Origin: Myxococcales bacterium
GTDB lineage: Bacteria; Myxococcota_A; UBA9160; SZUA-336
Direction of reading: 5' to 3'
Assembly (NCBI GenBank): GCA_013215565.1
Contig: JABSQV010000004.1
Coordinates: forward strand, 1-64,000
DNA: 64,000 nucleotides
Each line of letters opens with the position of its first letter. Within the stretch, counting starts at the first letter, position 1. Below, piece by piece: positions 8,285 through 16,898 of the stretch. The notes beneath the pieces were generated by a model. That model saw nothing but the letters and a program-made list of their open reading frames with translations, ran no database searches and was not told the DNA's origin. The position numbers and the translations under genes are program-made.

Positions 8285-8379
8285 CGCGGCGCCATTCTAC
8301 ACAGCCGCCGCGCCTTGCGCGGATCCGCCCCGTCGCGGGCGGCTGATAGACTGAACCCGGGACACAGGGAGGATCCGCC

Positions 8380-9171
8380 GTGGCCACCGTGACGCATGAA
8401 GGCGCATCGATCTACTACGAGATTCACGGCTCCGGTCCAGCGATCTGCCTCGCGCACGGAGCCGGGGGCAATGCGCTCAGCTGGTGGCAGCAGGTGCCGC
8501 ACTTCGCGAGAAGCCATTCGGTGGTGGCCTTCGACCACCGCTCGTTCGGGCGCTCGGTGTGCGCACCCGCCGACTTCCAACCACGCTTCTTCGCCGATGA
8601 CCTGTTCGCGATTCTGGATGCAGCGGGGATCGAGCGGGCAGCGCTGGTCTGCCAGTCGATGGGGGGCTGGACGGGTCTGCGCGCGGCACTGGAGCATCCG
8701 GAACGGGTCGCGGCGCTGGTACTGGCCGGAACCCCAGGGGGCCTGTTCACGCCCGTGATCGCCGAGAACATGGCCCAGCTCGCAGAACGGCTCGGGGGTG
8801 GAGGAGTCGCCGCGACCGCCGCCCTGGCGCCTGACTTCCCGGAGCGCGAGCCGGCCCGCGCATTTCTCTACGGCGGAATCGGCAGCCTCAACACCGGCTT
8901 CGATCCCGCCCAAGGCGCGCGGCTGTTCGACGAAGCGGCCTGGATCCTGCCGGAGGCGCTCGCGGAATTCCGGGTGCCGACCCTGGTCCTGTCGGGCCAG
9001 CACGACCTGCTCTTTCCGCCCGAGATCATGAACCACGTGGCGGAACTGATCCCGGGCGCATCGCTCGAGCGCTTCCCGGAGACCGGTCATTCGACCTACT
9101 ACGAAGATCCGGAACGCTTCAACGAGATCGTGGGACAGTTTCTGGCCAAGCACTGGCCGGGTGAGGGCTGA
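8380..9171 (+). CDS. Alpha/beta-fold hydrolase
   Basis: The protein is 263 residues, started at GTG 8380 because AGGGAGG lies about 8 bases upstream and MATVTHEGASIYYEIHGSG is a classic hydrolase N-terminus. The catalytic triad can be assigned: Ser in VCQSMGGWTG, Asp in SGQHDLLFPP and His in ETGHSTYYED. The oxyanion loop is LAHGAGGNALSWW. Related proteins include 3-oxoadipate enol-lactonase and haloperoxidase-type esterases; the true substrate is unknown. It lies 45 bp before an isocitrate/isopropylmalate dehydrogenase-type gene, which suggests one transcription unit. Confidence 0.85.
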   Translation: MATVTHEGASIYYEIHGSGPAICLAHGAGGNALSWWQQVPHFARSHSVVAFDHRSFGRSVCAPADFQPRFFADDLFAILDAAGIERAALVCQSMGGWTGLRAALEHPERVAALVLAGTPGGLFTPVIAENMAQLAERLGGGGVAATAALAPDFPEREPARAFLYGGIGSLNTGFDPAQGARLFDEAAWILPEALAEFRVPTLVLSGQHDLLFPPEIMNHVAELIPGASLERFPETGHSTYYEDPERFNEIVGQFLAKHWPGEG

Positions 9172-9216
9172 GGTGGCCGCACACAAGCGCAGCAGGTCCG
9201 TTTCGGGAGAGCACCG

Positions 9217-10281
9217 ATGACGAGACGCGTGGTGGTGATCGAGGGCGAGGACGCAGCGCCCGAAGCCATGCGCCCCACGCTGGAACTCGTGGAACAGCTC
9301 GGACTCGATCTCGAGTGGCAGCGCCCCCCGGTCGGCGCCGCCGCGGAGCAGAGCCACGGCTCGACCTTTCCGGACGAAGCGCGCGCCGCGATCGACGCCT
9401 CGGACGCCACCTTGTTCGGCTCGACCAGCGGACCGAGTGCGCGCGCACTCTTCTATCTGCGCTGGGGACGCGGCACCTACGCGAACGTGCGGCCCGCGCG
9501 CTGGTTTCCGGGCTGCCGCAGTCCGCTGGCCGAGCCGCACGCCCTCGACTTCGTGATCGTGCGCGAGAACCTCGAGGACCTGTACGTGGGGGTCGAGGGC
9601 GATCTCGACGAACTCGCGGGCTCCAATCTCTGGAGCCGCACCGCAGGGCGCCCGATTTCGGAGCTCGGGCCGGGGCGCTTCGCGCTCAAGATCATCAGCG
9701 AGGCCGGAACCGAGCGCGTGACGCGCTTCGCGTTCGAACTCGCGCGGCGGCGCAAGGCCGAGGGCGGACGCGGCAAGGTGACGAGCGGCACCAAGCACAA
9801 CATGCTCTCGCATAGCGACGGGCTGTTCCGGCAGGTTGCGGGACGCGTGGCCGAGGACTACCCCGACATCGAGTACGAGAACTTCATCGTCGACGACTTT
9901 GCGCACCGGATGATCGCGCGGCCCGGAGAACTCGACGTGGTGGTGCTGCCGAACCTTTACGGCGACATCCTGTCGGACGCGGCCGCGGCCCTGATCGGGG
10001 GACTCGGGCTCGCGCCCTCGGGCTGCTACGGCAACGACTACGCCTACTTCGAGTCGGCCCACGGGACCGCACCCGACATCGCCGGGCGAGACATCATCAA
10101 CCCGACCGCCACGATTCTGGCCGCCGTGATGCTGCTCCGTTATCTGGAGTTCAACGACGCTGCCGAGTCTCTGGAGCAGGCCGTGACCCGGGTCTACGCC
10201 GCGGGCAAGGCGCTCACGCCGGACCAGGGTGGCAGCGCCAGCACGCGCGAGTTCTGTGCCGCCGTGGCCAAGCGTCTCTGA
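9217..10281 (+). CDS. Isocitrate/isopropylmalate dehydrogenase family protein
   Basis: The protein has 354 residues, the normal length for this decarboxylating beta-hydroxyacid dehydrogenase family. Visible motifs are IVRENLEDLYVGVEG (substrate and Arg-binding region), a Lys/Tyr catalytic region around KHNMLSHSDGLF, the metal-binding Asp cluster (IVDDFAHRM, NLYGDILSDAAAAL) and the NAD-binding ESAHGTAPDIAGRDIINPTA. The His in AHGTAPDIAG and lack of the usual NADP determinants suggest NAD use. Homologs act on isocitrate, isopropylmalate, tartrate or homoisocitrate. No leu or citrate-cycle neighbours are present to decide. Confidence 0.85.
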   Translation: MTRRVVVIEGEDAAPEAMRPTLELVEQLGLDLEWQRPPVGAAAEQSHGSTFPDEARAAIDASDATLFGSTSGPSARALFYLRWGRGTYANVRPARWFPGCRSPLAEPHALDFVIVRENLEDLYVGVEGDLDELAGSNLWSRTAGRPISELGPGRFALKIISEAGTERVTRFAFELARRRKAEGGRGKVTSGTKHNMLSHSDGLFRQVAGRVAEDYPDIEYENFIVDDFAHRMIARPGELDVVVLPNLYGDILSDAAAALIGGLGLAPSGCYGNDYAYFESAHGTAPDIAGRDIINPTATILAAVMLLRYLEFNDAAESLEQAVTRVYAAGKALTPDQGGSASTREFCAAVAKRL

Positions 10282-10428
10282 TCCCGCCGGGCGGCGGCGG
10301 ACCCAGGGCCGGAGCCCGCCCCGACCCACAAGCCTTCCCGACCTCTCCGGCGCGATCCGCTAGGCGTAGCGTGCGGGCGTCCACGGCACGCCGCGATCGA
10401 GCCCCGGCGGCTCGCGCCGGCGCGCGCA

Positions 10429-11319
10429 TCAGCCGGAGGGTACCCGGCGGATCAGGACGACCCGCCCGACATGCGCCTCCGGCAAGGCGGGCCCCGCGCT
10501 GCTGAGTTCCAGCCGTTCGGCAACGCCCTGGAGAACTTCGAGACCCCGCGTGGTGCGCACGAAGCCCTTCGCGCGGAGCGGCGCGAGCGCACGGATCCGC
10601 GCCAGCAGCGCCTCGGGCTCAAGCCCATCGGGCACGCGGATCTCCTCTGCCTCGAACGCCTCGTGCCCATGGGGACGCGCGGCCCGCTCTGCACGGCTCC
10701 GCTCCGGGATCCGGCCGGGCTCGGGCAGAAACAGCAGGGCCGGATCGAACTCGCCGCGCACACAGCGCAGAATCGGGGCGTCGGGCTCGAACTCGCGCAC
10801 GCGTGCCTCGATCGCGGGCAGCGCCGCTTCGGAAACCAGGTCGATCTTGTTCAGGACCAGCAGGTCGGCCGACGAGACCTGGTCCTCGAAGGTGCCGCAG
10901 AGCTCGCGCCCCGCCTGAACCTGCTCGGCGTTCACGACCACCAGCACCAGGTCCTCGCCCCGCCAGCCCGACACCGGCTCGCGCCACAGGTGAAGCTGCG
11001 TGTCGTGCGGGAGCGCAACCCCCGAGGTCTCGATCACAATCCTGTCCGGGTCGACGCGCGCACGCAGCATCTCGAGGGTCTCGATCAGCTCGTCAGAGAG
11101 TTCACAACAGACGCAGCCCCCCTCGATTTCGACGTAGTCGGCGCCGGCTCCGCCGAGAAGCGCAGCATCGATCCCGAGTTCTCCGAACTCGTTCGAGATC
11201 ACGGCCATCCGAACGCCCTCGCGCCGGGCCTCGCCGAGCAGATGCGACACGAGCGTCGTCTTGCCCGAGCCCAGGAAGCCGGACACGATCAGGATCGGAA
11301 CGCGGCGCGGATTTTCCAT
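10429..11319 (-). CDS. CobW/COG0523-family GTPase (metal chaperone type)
   Basis: The protein has 296 residues. The P-loop SGFLGSGKTTLVSHLL is near the N-terminus. The metal-binding CXCC motif of the G3E family is in EGGCVCCELSDEL, with Walker B-like VIETSGVALP and the guanine-specificity NKIDLV. The C-terminal CobW_C domain is short (RAKGFVRTTRGLEVLQGVA). Family members deliver zinc, cobalt or nitrile-hydratase iron to client proteins. A histidine-rich stretch is not prominent (only HGHEAF). It is divergent from the NudC-like gene with a shared 137-bp control region. Confidence 0.85.
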   Translation of the reverse strand: MENPRRVPILIVSGFLGSGKTTLVSHLLGEARREGVRMAVISNEFGELGIDAALLGGAGADYVEIEGGCVCCELSDELIETLEMLRARVDPDRIVIETSGVALPHDTQLHLWREPVSGWRGEDLVLVVVNAEQVQAGRELCGTFEDQVSSADLLVLNKIDLVSEAALPAIEARVREFEPDAPILRCVRGEFDPALLFLPEPGRIPERSRAERAARPHGHEAFEAEEIRVPDGLEPEALLARIRALAPLRAKGFVRTTRGLEVLQGVAERLELSSAGPALPEAHVGRVVLIRRVPSG

Positions 11320-11338
11320 TCAGCCCTCTCGCTTCCGG

Positions 11339-11352
11339 CTCTCTATATACTG
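11339..11352. promoter_or_regulatory. Candidate overlapping divergent promoter region (cobW-like / nudC)
   Basis: The AT-rich CTCTATATACTGGG stands alone in a GC-rich divergent gap. TATATACT can serve as a -10 rightward, and its complement (AGTATATAGAG) can serve leftward about 20-25 bases before ATG 11319, which has GAGAGGG as ribosome binding site. No good -35 is evident for either direction. Confidence 0.3.
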
Positions 11353-11456
11353 GGGTTTCTTGCAGCAACGCCAGATGCACGGCAGAGATCTTCCCGGCCC
11401 CGCAGTCACGGCGGCTTCGGTACAGCGGGCGCGGGCTCACGGGGCCCGCCGCTAGC

Positions 11457-12389
11457 TTGGCGGAATCGGCGCACACGATCGTGTTCTCCGGCGGGAAGCT
11501 CGACCGCTCGGCTCTGCTCCGTCGCGATGCCACGTGGCTCGCGCAGGCCCTCGACGCACCGGTTTCCAAATTTCTGCCGCTCTGGAAACTCCAGGTGCTG
11601 ATCAAATCCGGCAACGCTCCGGCCCTGGCCTGGGCGCGAAGCGGGATCCGCGACTCCGTGGACCCGGAGAGCCCGCCGGTACTCCTGGGCGTGGCGGACG
11701 AAGTCGCGCACTTCGCCATCGACGTCTCGAAGCTCGAGGATCCCGGGGAAGAACTCGGCCTGGGCGACGCCGCGCTGTTCGCGGATCTGCGCGCGATCGC
11801 TTCCCAGTTGCCCGCGGAGGAAGCCGCGACGGCCGCACAGGCCCGCTCTCTGGTCGACTGGCACCAACGCCACCGCTACTGCGCGTCGTGCGGCGGACCG
11901 AGCACGAGCGGCGACGGAGGCTATCAGCGACGCTGCGAGCAGGGCGCCTGCGCGGCCGAGCAATTTCCGCGCACCGACCCGGTCGCGATCATGCTGGTCA
12001 CCCATGCCGACCGCTGCCTGCTCGGGCGCCAGTCCGGCTGGCCGCCCGGCATGTTCTCGGCGCTCGCCGGCTTCGTCGAGCCGGGCGAGACCCTCGAGGA
12101 AGCCGTACGCCGCGAGGTCAGCGAGGAAGCCGGGATCGAGGTCGCGAGCGTGCGCTATCGCTTCTCGCAACCCTGGCCGTTCCCATCGTCGCTCATGCTG
12201 GGCTGCGTCGCCGAGGCCGCGAGCGAGAAGATCACTGTCGACTCGCAAGAACTGGAGACGGCCCGCTGGTTCCCGCGTGACGCGGTCGCGCAGGCACTGC
12301 GTTCCCCTCCGGGCCCGGAGGGGCTCTGGCTCCCACCCCCGATGGCGATCGCGCACCAACTGGTGCGGGCGTGGGTCGCGGGAAACTGA
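11457..12389 (+). CDS. nudC: NAD(+)/NADH pyrophosphatase, Nudix family (NudC-like)
   Basis: The protein has 310 residues from a TTG start, chosen because no ATG or GTG sits nearer in frame and the conserved sequence begins soon after (HTIVFSGGKLDRSALLR). The zinc ribbon is CASCGG ... CEQGACAAEQFPR (about 142-170). The Nudix box is GFVEPGETLEEAVRREVSEEAG (G-x5-E-x7-RE-U-x-EE-x-G). The SQPWPFPSSLM motif is the NudC signature SQPWPFPxS. It hydrolyses NADH to NMNH and AMP and can remove NAD caps from RNA in other bacteria. The start codon is uncertain. Confidence 0.85.
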   Translation: MAESAHTIVFSGGKLDRSALLRRDATWLAQALDAPVSKFLPLWKLQVLIKSGNAPALAWARSGIRDSVDPESPPVLLGVADEVAHFAIDVSKLEDPGEELGLGDAALFADLRAIASQLPAEEAATAAQARSLVDWHQRHRYCASCGGPSTSGDGGYQRRCEQGACAAEQFPRTDPVAIMLVTHADRCLLGRQSGWPPGMFSALAGFVEPGETLEEAVRREVSEEAGIEVASVRYRFSQPWPFPSSLMLGCVAEAASEKITVDSQELETARWFPRDAVAQALRSPPGPEGLWLPPPMAIAHQLVRAWVAGN

Positions 12390-12416
12390 ATCCGGAAAGA
12401 CTGCCGCCCCGCCCCG

Positions 12417-13289
12417 CTAGCAGATGCGGTCGGCGTGGCGCCTGACCGAGGCCAACACGTCGTGCACCCGATCGCAGGTCTCGTGGTCGGGCGCGAGTTC
12501 CAGGAAGCGTTCGAGATCGGCCCGCGAGGAGCCGTAACACTCGAGCTGCTGGTAGACCAGGCCGCGGTCCCGGATCTCGAGCGGCGCGTCCGGTCCCAGG
12601 AGCAGAATCCGGTCGCAGGCACCGAGAGCGCGCGCAAAGTCTCGCGCCTGGATGTACGCGTTCTTCAGATTGGTGAGCATGCGCACGAGGACCTCGCGAT
12701 TGTGCGCACACTCGAGCGGATCCCGGTCCAGCTTGGCGCCCCGGCCGAGCGCACGCCGGAGGCGGTCGAGGCACTCGGACTTGCTGACGATGCGCCCGAA
12801 GAAGGGGTCGATCAGGAGTTCTTCCTCTCCGACGTACTTGGCCATGAAGTGCGCCGGAAAGTTCACGCCTCGCACCGGGAGCCCGACCCGCCGGGCGACC
12901 TCGATGTACACGATCGAGAGCGCAATCGGAAGTCCGGTACGTCGCTCCAATACATCGTTCAGGAAGCTGTTCCGGGGATCCTTGTAGTCGGATTGATTTC
13001 CCGCGAAACAGCAGCGCTCGAACAGAAATTCGCGCAGGCACTCGATTCGCTCGCGTCCGCTCCCTGCCCCGGCAAGCTCGGGTCGCAGCGAGTCGGCCAG
13101 GCGATCGAGCATGCGGAGGTAGTAGTCGACGTCCAGGTCGGGGTAGGCCTCGGCTGCGATCAGCAGCGCACCCTCGTCCAGTTCGACCTTGCCCTCGGGG
13201 GCGCGCGCGAGTTCCACGAAGCGCTCGCGTACCGACCGAGAAATCGGCACGCTCTCTGCCCCTTCCCTACCCAGATCGCCCGCGAGCAT
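12417..13289 (-). CDS. SirB1-family transglutaminase-like protein with C-terminal TPR-type helices
   Basis: The protein is 290 residues from ATG 13289. The transglutaminase-like SirB1 core is clear: a Cys-region (LFERCCFAGNQSDYKDPRNS), then SFLNDVLERRTGLPIALSIVY, GLPVRGVNFPAHFMAKY and LIDPFFGRI. The C-terminal third consists of helical repeats (DFARALGACDRILLLGPDA). The family is widespread in Proteobacteria, often near translation or methyltransferase genes, and has no proven catalytic role. No ribosome binding site precedes the ATG; a TACAAT box 8-13 bases upstream suggests a leaderless or nearly leaderless mRNA. Confidence 0.85.
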   Translation of the reverse strand: MLAGDLGREGAESVPISRSVRERFVELARAPEGKVELDEGALLIAAEAYPDLDVDYYLRMLDRLADSLRPELAGAGSGRERIECLREFLFERCCFAGNQSDYKDPRNSFLNDVLERRTGLPIALSIVYIEVARRVGLPVRGVNFPAHFMAKYVGEEELLIDPFFGRIVSKSECLDRLRRALGRGAKLDRDPLECAHNREVLVRMLTNLKNAYIQARDFARALGACDRILLLGPDAPLEIRDRGLVYQQLECYGSSRADLERFLELAPDHETCDRVHDVLASVRRHADRIC

Positions 13290-13369
13290 CTCGTATATTG
13301 TAGACCCCCGGATGAAAACGCACACGGGGCGACTCGGCCTCATGCTGAAGTGGGCTCCGATCCACGAAG

Positions 13370-13630
13370 CTGACCATCTCCCACGGCCCCAGGGACTTCC
13401 GGGTCGAGGCCGCGGGAGACTCGAAGTTCGCCTCTGCCGCGGACGCGATCGTGCGGATCCAGCAGACCGCGACCCGCGGGTCCGAGCTCGATCCCTGGTA
13501 CGGTCCGGCCCCGCCGGTGGGGGAATCCTCGCTCGGCCACGAGTTCCCGGGCGTCGTCGAGGAGGCCGGGCCGGAGCTTCGCCGCTGCCGACCCGGCGAC
13601 TGCGTCCTCGTGTTCGGCTGCGGCCCGGAA
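13370..13630 (+). pseudogene. Relic of a zinc-dependent alcohol dehydrogenase (N-terminal GroES-like part)
   Basis: In one plus frame this stretch reads LTISHGPRDFRVEAAGD, DAIVRIQQTATRGSELDPW, SSLGHEFPGVVEEAGPELR and CRPGDCVLVFGCG. These line up in order with the start of MDR alcohol dehydrogenases (xHGPxDxRVExV ... CGSDLxxY ... LGHExxGxVxxVG ... PGDxV). There is no start codon, and the catalytic-zinc Cys is replaced by Arg (TATRGSEL). Similarity stops after about 85 codons, and the sequence then enters the antisense of rsgA. It is a decayed, 3'-truncated gene fragment. Confidence 0.65.
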
Positions 13631-13672
13631 CCAGCATCGGCGCGATCGGGGTCTGCCTCGGACACCGAGAAC

Positions 13673-14605
13673 TCAGGTCCCCCGGCGGGCCGTTGTGCGC
13701 GCTTCGCGCTCGACCTCGCCCACGAGGCGGCGGTAGCTCGCGTAACGCGAGGCCGGGATCGATCCCTGCTCGATCGCGTCCAGGACCCCGCAGCCCGGTT
13801 CGCGATCGTGGCGGCAGTCACGAAAACGGCACGCGTGCGCGGCGCGTTCGATCTCGGGATAGATCCCGATCACGAGTTCGGGCTCGAGAGCCCCCGTCTC
13901 GAGTTCCCGGATGCCCGGCGTGTCCACCACCAGCGCGTCCCCGGGAAGCCGAAACAACACCGCGCGCGCGGTGGTGTGGCTCCCGCGTCCCGCCATCGAC
14001 AACGCGCCGGTCTCGATCCGCAGCTCCGGCTCGAGCGCGTTCAGAAGCGATGACTTCCCGACACCGCTATGTCCACCGAGCACTGTGCGCGCACCGCGCA
14101 GGTGCTCGCGCAGGGCGGCGAGCCCATCCCCGGTATGGGCCGAGACCGGGAAGACCGGCAGCGCCGCCGCACAGCCCGTCACCTCCTCCGGAAGCGGGCT
14201 GCCTTCCAAAAGATCGATCTTGTTCACGATCAAGATGGCCTCGAGTCCCCCGGCCCGGGCCGCGAGCGCAAAGCGGTCGACGAGACCGGGGCGAAACGGC
14301 GGCCGAATCACGGAAGCGACGATGCCGAGCAGGTCCATGTTCGCGGCGATTACCTGTTCTTCGCGCTTCAGGCGCGCGCGCCGGCCGGCCAGCGGACGCA
14401 AGCGTGCGAGCCGGGTCCGGCGCGGGCGAAGCTCGAGCACAATGCCCCGCTCGGGATCGAAGCTGACCTCGTCGCCGACAGCGAGCGCGATCTCGTGGTG
14501 CGCGTGACGCCCGACCAGCCGCAGTTCGATGACGCGGTCCTCGAAGACCACGGCGCAGCCGCCGCGGAAGACCGTGAGGACGAGGCCCTGCGGCGGATTG
14601 CTCAA
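13673..14605 (-). CDS. rsgA: Ribosome small-subunit-dependent GTPase A (circularly permuted GTPase)
   Basis: The protein has 310 residues with an N-terminal OB-like domain. G-motifs appear in the permuted order G4-G5-G1-G3: NKIDLLEG (G4), VFPVSAHTGDGL (G5), GGHSGVGKSSLLNAL (G1) and VDTPGIREL (G3). A C-terminal zinc-binding segment follows, with Cys-His-Cys ligands in HACRFRDCRHDREPGC. This architecture is specific for RsgA/YjeQ, which helps late maturation of the 30S subunit. It lies 16 bp downstream of the glutamine-synthetase-like gene on the same strand. Confidence 0.93.
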   Translation of the reverse strand: MSNPPQGLVLTVFRGGCAVVFEDRVIELRLVGRHAHHEIALAVGDEVSFDPERGIVLELRPRRTRLARLRPLAGRRARLKREEQVIAANMDLLGIVASVIRPPFRPGLVDRFALAARAGGLEAILIVNKIDLLEGSPLPEEVTGCAAALPVFPVSAHTGDGLAALREHLRGARTVLGGHSGVGKSSLLNALEPELRIETGALSMAGRGSHTTARAVLFRLPGDALVVDTPGIRELETGALEPELVIGIYPEIERAAHACRFRDCRHDREPGCGVLDAIEQGSIPASRYASYRRLVGEVEREARTTARRGT

Positions 14606-14621
14606 GCTCGGGTGGCGCTGC

Positions 14622-16031
14622 TCAAATGCGCTCCAGGTAGCGTGCGCGCTCCCAGGAGGTCACGGTCTCGTCGAACTTGCGCTGCTCTGTGCGCGCGAAG
14701 TGCAGGTAGTGCTCGAGGACCTCCGGACCGAACGCCGCGCGCAGCATCTTGCTCTCCTCGGCGGCCGCGATCGCCTCGTTCAGGCTACTCGGCACCTGCG
14801 GGACACCCTCGGCCTCGTAGAGGTTGCCCTCGAACATCTCTGGTGGCTCCAGGCGCCGCTCAATCCCGTCGAGGCCGGCCGCGAGCAGGGCCGCGAAGGC
14901 CAGGTAGGGATTCGCGTCTCCGCCCGGAATCCGGCACTCCGCCCGGAGCGAGGGACCGTACCCGATGACGCGGAAGCCCGTGGTGCGGTTGTCGTACGAC
15001 CAGCCGATCCCCGTTGGAGCGAAGGTCCCAGCCACGAAGCGCTTGTACGAGTTCACGGTCGGAGCAAAGAACAGCGTCGTCGCGCGCGCGTGGTGGATCA
15101 GCCCGCCGAGCCAGTGTCGGAACAGCGCCGAGGGCTCCGCGCGCGTACCCGGGATCGGGTCGCCCTCGCCCGCAAACAGGTTTCTGCTGCGCGTGTCCGC
15201 GTCCCAGAGACTCACGTGCAGGTGCATGCTGTTTCCGGCGTGCTCGGACGTCCACTTGGCCATGAAGGTGATCGCCAGTTCCTGCTGAATGGCAACGGTC
15301 TTGGCCGCTTCCTTGTAGAGCACGTGCCGGTCCGACATCTCGAGCAGATCGCAATACGCAAGGTTGATCTCGTGCTGGCCCGGTCCCCACTCGCCCTTGC
15401 TGAACTCGACCGGAATCGCGGAAGCGTCCAGCACCCGGCGGATCTCGCCCACCAGCGGCTCCACGCGAGTTCCCTGCAGGATGTGGTAGTCCTCGACGTA
15501 GGATCCGAAGGTTTCGAGATTCGTGAAACCCTTGGCGCCCGCCGATTCGTAGCTCTCGCGGAACACGAAGAACTCGAGTTCGGAGGCTCCCAGCGGCTCG
15601 AAGCCCGACTCGCGCGCGCGCTCGACCTGCCGCGCCAGAACCGTGCGCGGGGCGACTGCGACCGGCACCTCGCTGCCTTCGTCTAGCACGTCACAGATCA
15701 CGATCGCCGAACGTTCGAGCCACGCCGCCTGCCGGAGCGTACGGAAGTCCGGCCGGCAGAGGAAGTCACCATAGCCGCTCTCCCACGAGGTAAATGCATA
15801 GCCCGGCACCGGATCCATCTCGACGTCGCACGCGAGCAGGTAGTCACATGCGTGCATGCCGTGGCCCACGACCTGTTCCAGAAAGAAGCGCCCGGTGATC
15901 CGTTTTCCGACCAGCCGACCGTAGAGATCCGGAAACAGCGTGAGCACGGTGTCGATCTCGCCACGGGCAACGCGGTCGGAGAGTTCGTCCAGCGTGAGCC
16001 TCCCGCTCGGACCGGGGGCCGGGGCACCCAT
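14622..16031 (-). CDS. Glutamine synthetase family protein (gamma-glutamyl-polyamine/amine synthetase type)
   Basis: The protein is 469 residues from ATG 16031. The catalytic domain is recognisable: EFSKGEWGPGQHEINLAYCD (metal-binding Glu and His), SGNSMHLH-type motif as AGNSMHLHVSLWD, NSYKRFVAGTFAP and DNRTTGFRVIG (adenylation-proximal Arg region). The N-terminal beta-grasp is short (VLTLFPDLYGRLVGKRITG). This resembles the PuuA/GlnA3-like branch that ligates glutamate to amines rather than the ammonia-assimilating GlnA. There is no polyamine gene nearby. The substrate is inferred only at family level. Confidence 0.85.
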   Translation of the reverse strand: MGAPAPGPSGRLTLDELSDRVARGEIDTVLTLFPDLYGRLVGKRITGRFFLEQVVGHGMHACDYLLACDVEMDPVPGYAFTSWESGYGDFLCRPDFRTLRQAAWLERSAIVICDVLDEGSEVPVAVAPRTVLARQVERARESGFEPLGASELEFFVFRESYESAGAKGFTNLETFGSYVEDYHILQGTRVEPLVGEIRRVLDASAIPVEFSKGEWGPGQHEINLAYCDLLEMSDRHVLYKEAAKTVAIQQELAITFMAKWTSEHAGNSMHLHVSLWDADTRSRNLFAGEGDPIPGTRAEPSALFRHWLGGLIHHARATTLFFAPTVNSYKRFVAGTFAPTGIGWSYDNRTTGFRVIGYGPSLRAECRIPGGDANPYLAFAALLAAGLDGIERRLEPPEMFEGNLYEAEGVPQVPSSLNEAIAAAEESKMLRAAFGPEVLEHYLHFARTEQRKFDETVTSWERARYLERI

Positions 16032-16201
16032 GCTAGCTCCGCTCCGCGAGGGCGGTCCCCGCAAACGACCTCGACCCTTCGCTCTCGCCCATTTCTCCCC
16101 CTCTGTTTGCGCCCCGCGGAAGGCTATCGCGAATCTCCGCAGCCTTCACCCGGCGGCTCCAGCCGCCCGGGCCCGCCGCGCGCAGGGGGATCAGCCTGCG
16201 C

Positions 16202-16405
16202 ATGCAGCACCGGCGGCCCCGGAACCTGATCGTCATTCTGCGCGACCGTCTCAACCGTCAGCTGTGGGGCGTGTAGGGCGGCACGGAGTTCGACACGCCC
16301 AATCCGGACCAGTTTGCGAAGGGAGCGACACACTTTGACCGCCACTCCGTCGGGGCGCTCCCCTGCATGCGGGCGCGTCACGACGTCCTATGCGGCGCGC
16401 TCGAC
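16202..16405 (+). pseudogene. Relic of an arylsulfatase-type gene (N-terminal fragment with in-frame TAG)
   Basis: From ATG 16202 the frame reads RPRNLIVILRDRLNRQLWGV, TAG (16274-16276), then GGTEFDTPNPDQFAKGATHF and GALPCMRARHDVLCGALD. This matches in order the start of type-I sulfatases (NLIVILxDDLxxxLLGCYGG, TPNLDxFAxxxxxFDRHY, and the formylglycine site C-x-P-x-R). Damage is evident: the stop replaces Tyr of CYGG, the metal-binding Asp pair is DR, and the formylglycine motif has Arg for Pro (CMRAR). Similarity ends after about 68 codons. Confidence 0.7.
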
Positions 16406-16835
16406 CCCTCCTGGCAGGCTCGAGCTGCCGCCTCCAGGAGTGAGCCTGGCCGGAACCACCGGCCGCGAAGTGCACGAACTCGACGGACACCGAAAATACG
16501 CACGGACTCCCGTCGAGCCCCGAGCACGCCTGGGGCTCGGCTGACGAGAAACTGGAGCGGCCCTCGAGAGATACCACGGGCCCGCGGCGGACCTCGTCGT
16601 GACCGATTCCCGGCGCTGCGTCGCCTCGCTACGTTCCGGGAACCCTGGGCACTCACCTCGAACCGAAGCACGGCTCTGGGGGGGCGAGATCCTCTCTCGA
16701 GGGCCGCAGGGCACACCGGGGGAAACTCGAGTCGCGTGCAGCTGGGGGTGGGGCACGAGACGGATGAGCGGCCTGCAGCCGTCAGATCTTTGGTCTATTT
16801 CCTCCTGTGTTCCCCTTCTCAACCTCGCCGCAGGT

Positions 16836-16861
16836 GGAGGAGGGAGCGATCTCCCTCCTCC
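16836..16861. repeat. Perfect 11-bp inverted repeat with 4-base loop
   Basis: GGAGGAGGGAG, loop CGAT, then CTCCCTCCTCC. The stem is perfect. It lies about 290 bp past the stop of the minus-strand response regulator and has no flanking T-run, so a standard terminator is unlikely. It is followed at once by a second hairpin. Confidence 0.6.
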
Positions 16862-16863
16862 CA

Positions 16864-16898
16864 GGGCAGGGTCGGGAGAGGAAGTTCCTCTCCTGCCC
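16864..16898. repeat. Second, compound inverted repeat
   Basis: GGGCAGG (16864-16870) pairs with CCTGCCC (16892-16898), and inside it GAGAGGAA (16876-16883) pairs with TTCCTCTC (16885-16892). The two pairings share base 16892, so they are alternatives or a bulged long hairpin. With the repeat just upstream it forms a tandem hairpin block in a gene-free area. Confidence 0.5.

Noticed and set aside
8263-10329. A 688-residue minus-strand open frame opposite the hydrolase and dehydrogenase genes
   Set aside because: It is a GC-rich shadow: His/Arg/Gly-biased composition, no family motif, and the plus-strand genes have full catalytic sites.
10803-11456. N-terminal extension of the nudC frame over the CobW-like gene
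   Set aside because: It is antisense to cobW and Arg/Pro-rich; the NudC family starts near 11457.
16836-16898. Rho-independent terminator for the two-component operon
   Set aside because: The hairpins are about 250 bases or more past the stop and no T-run follows on the minus strand.
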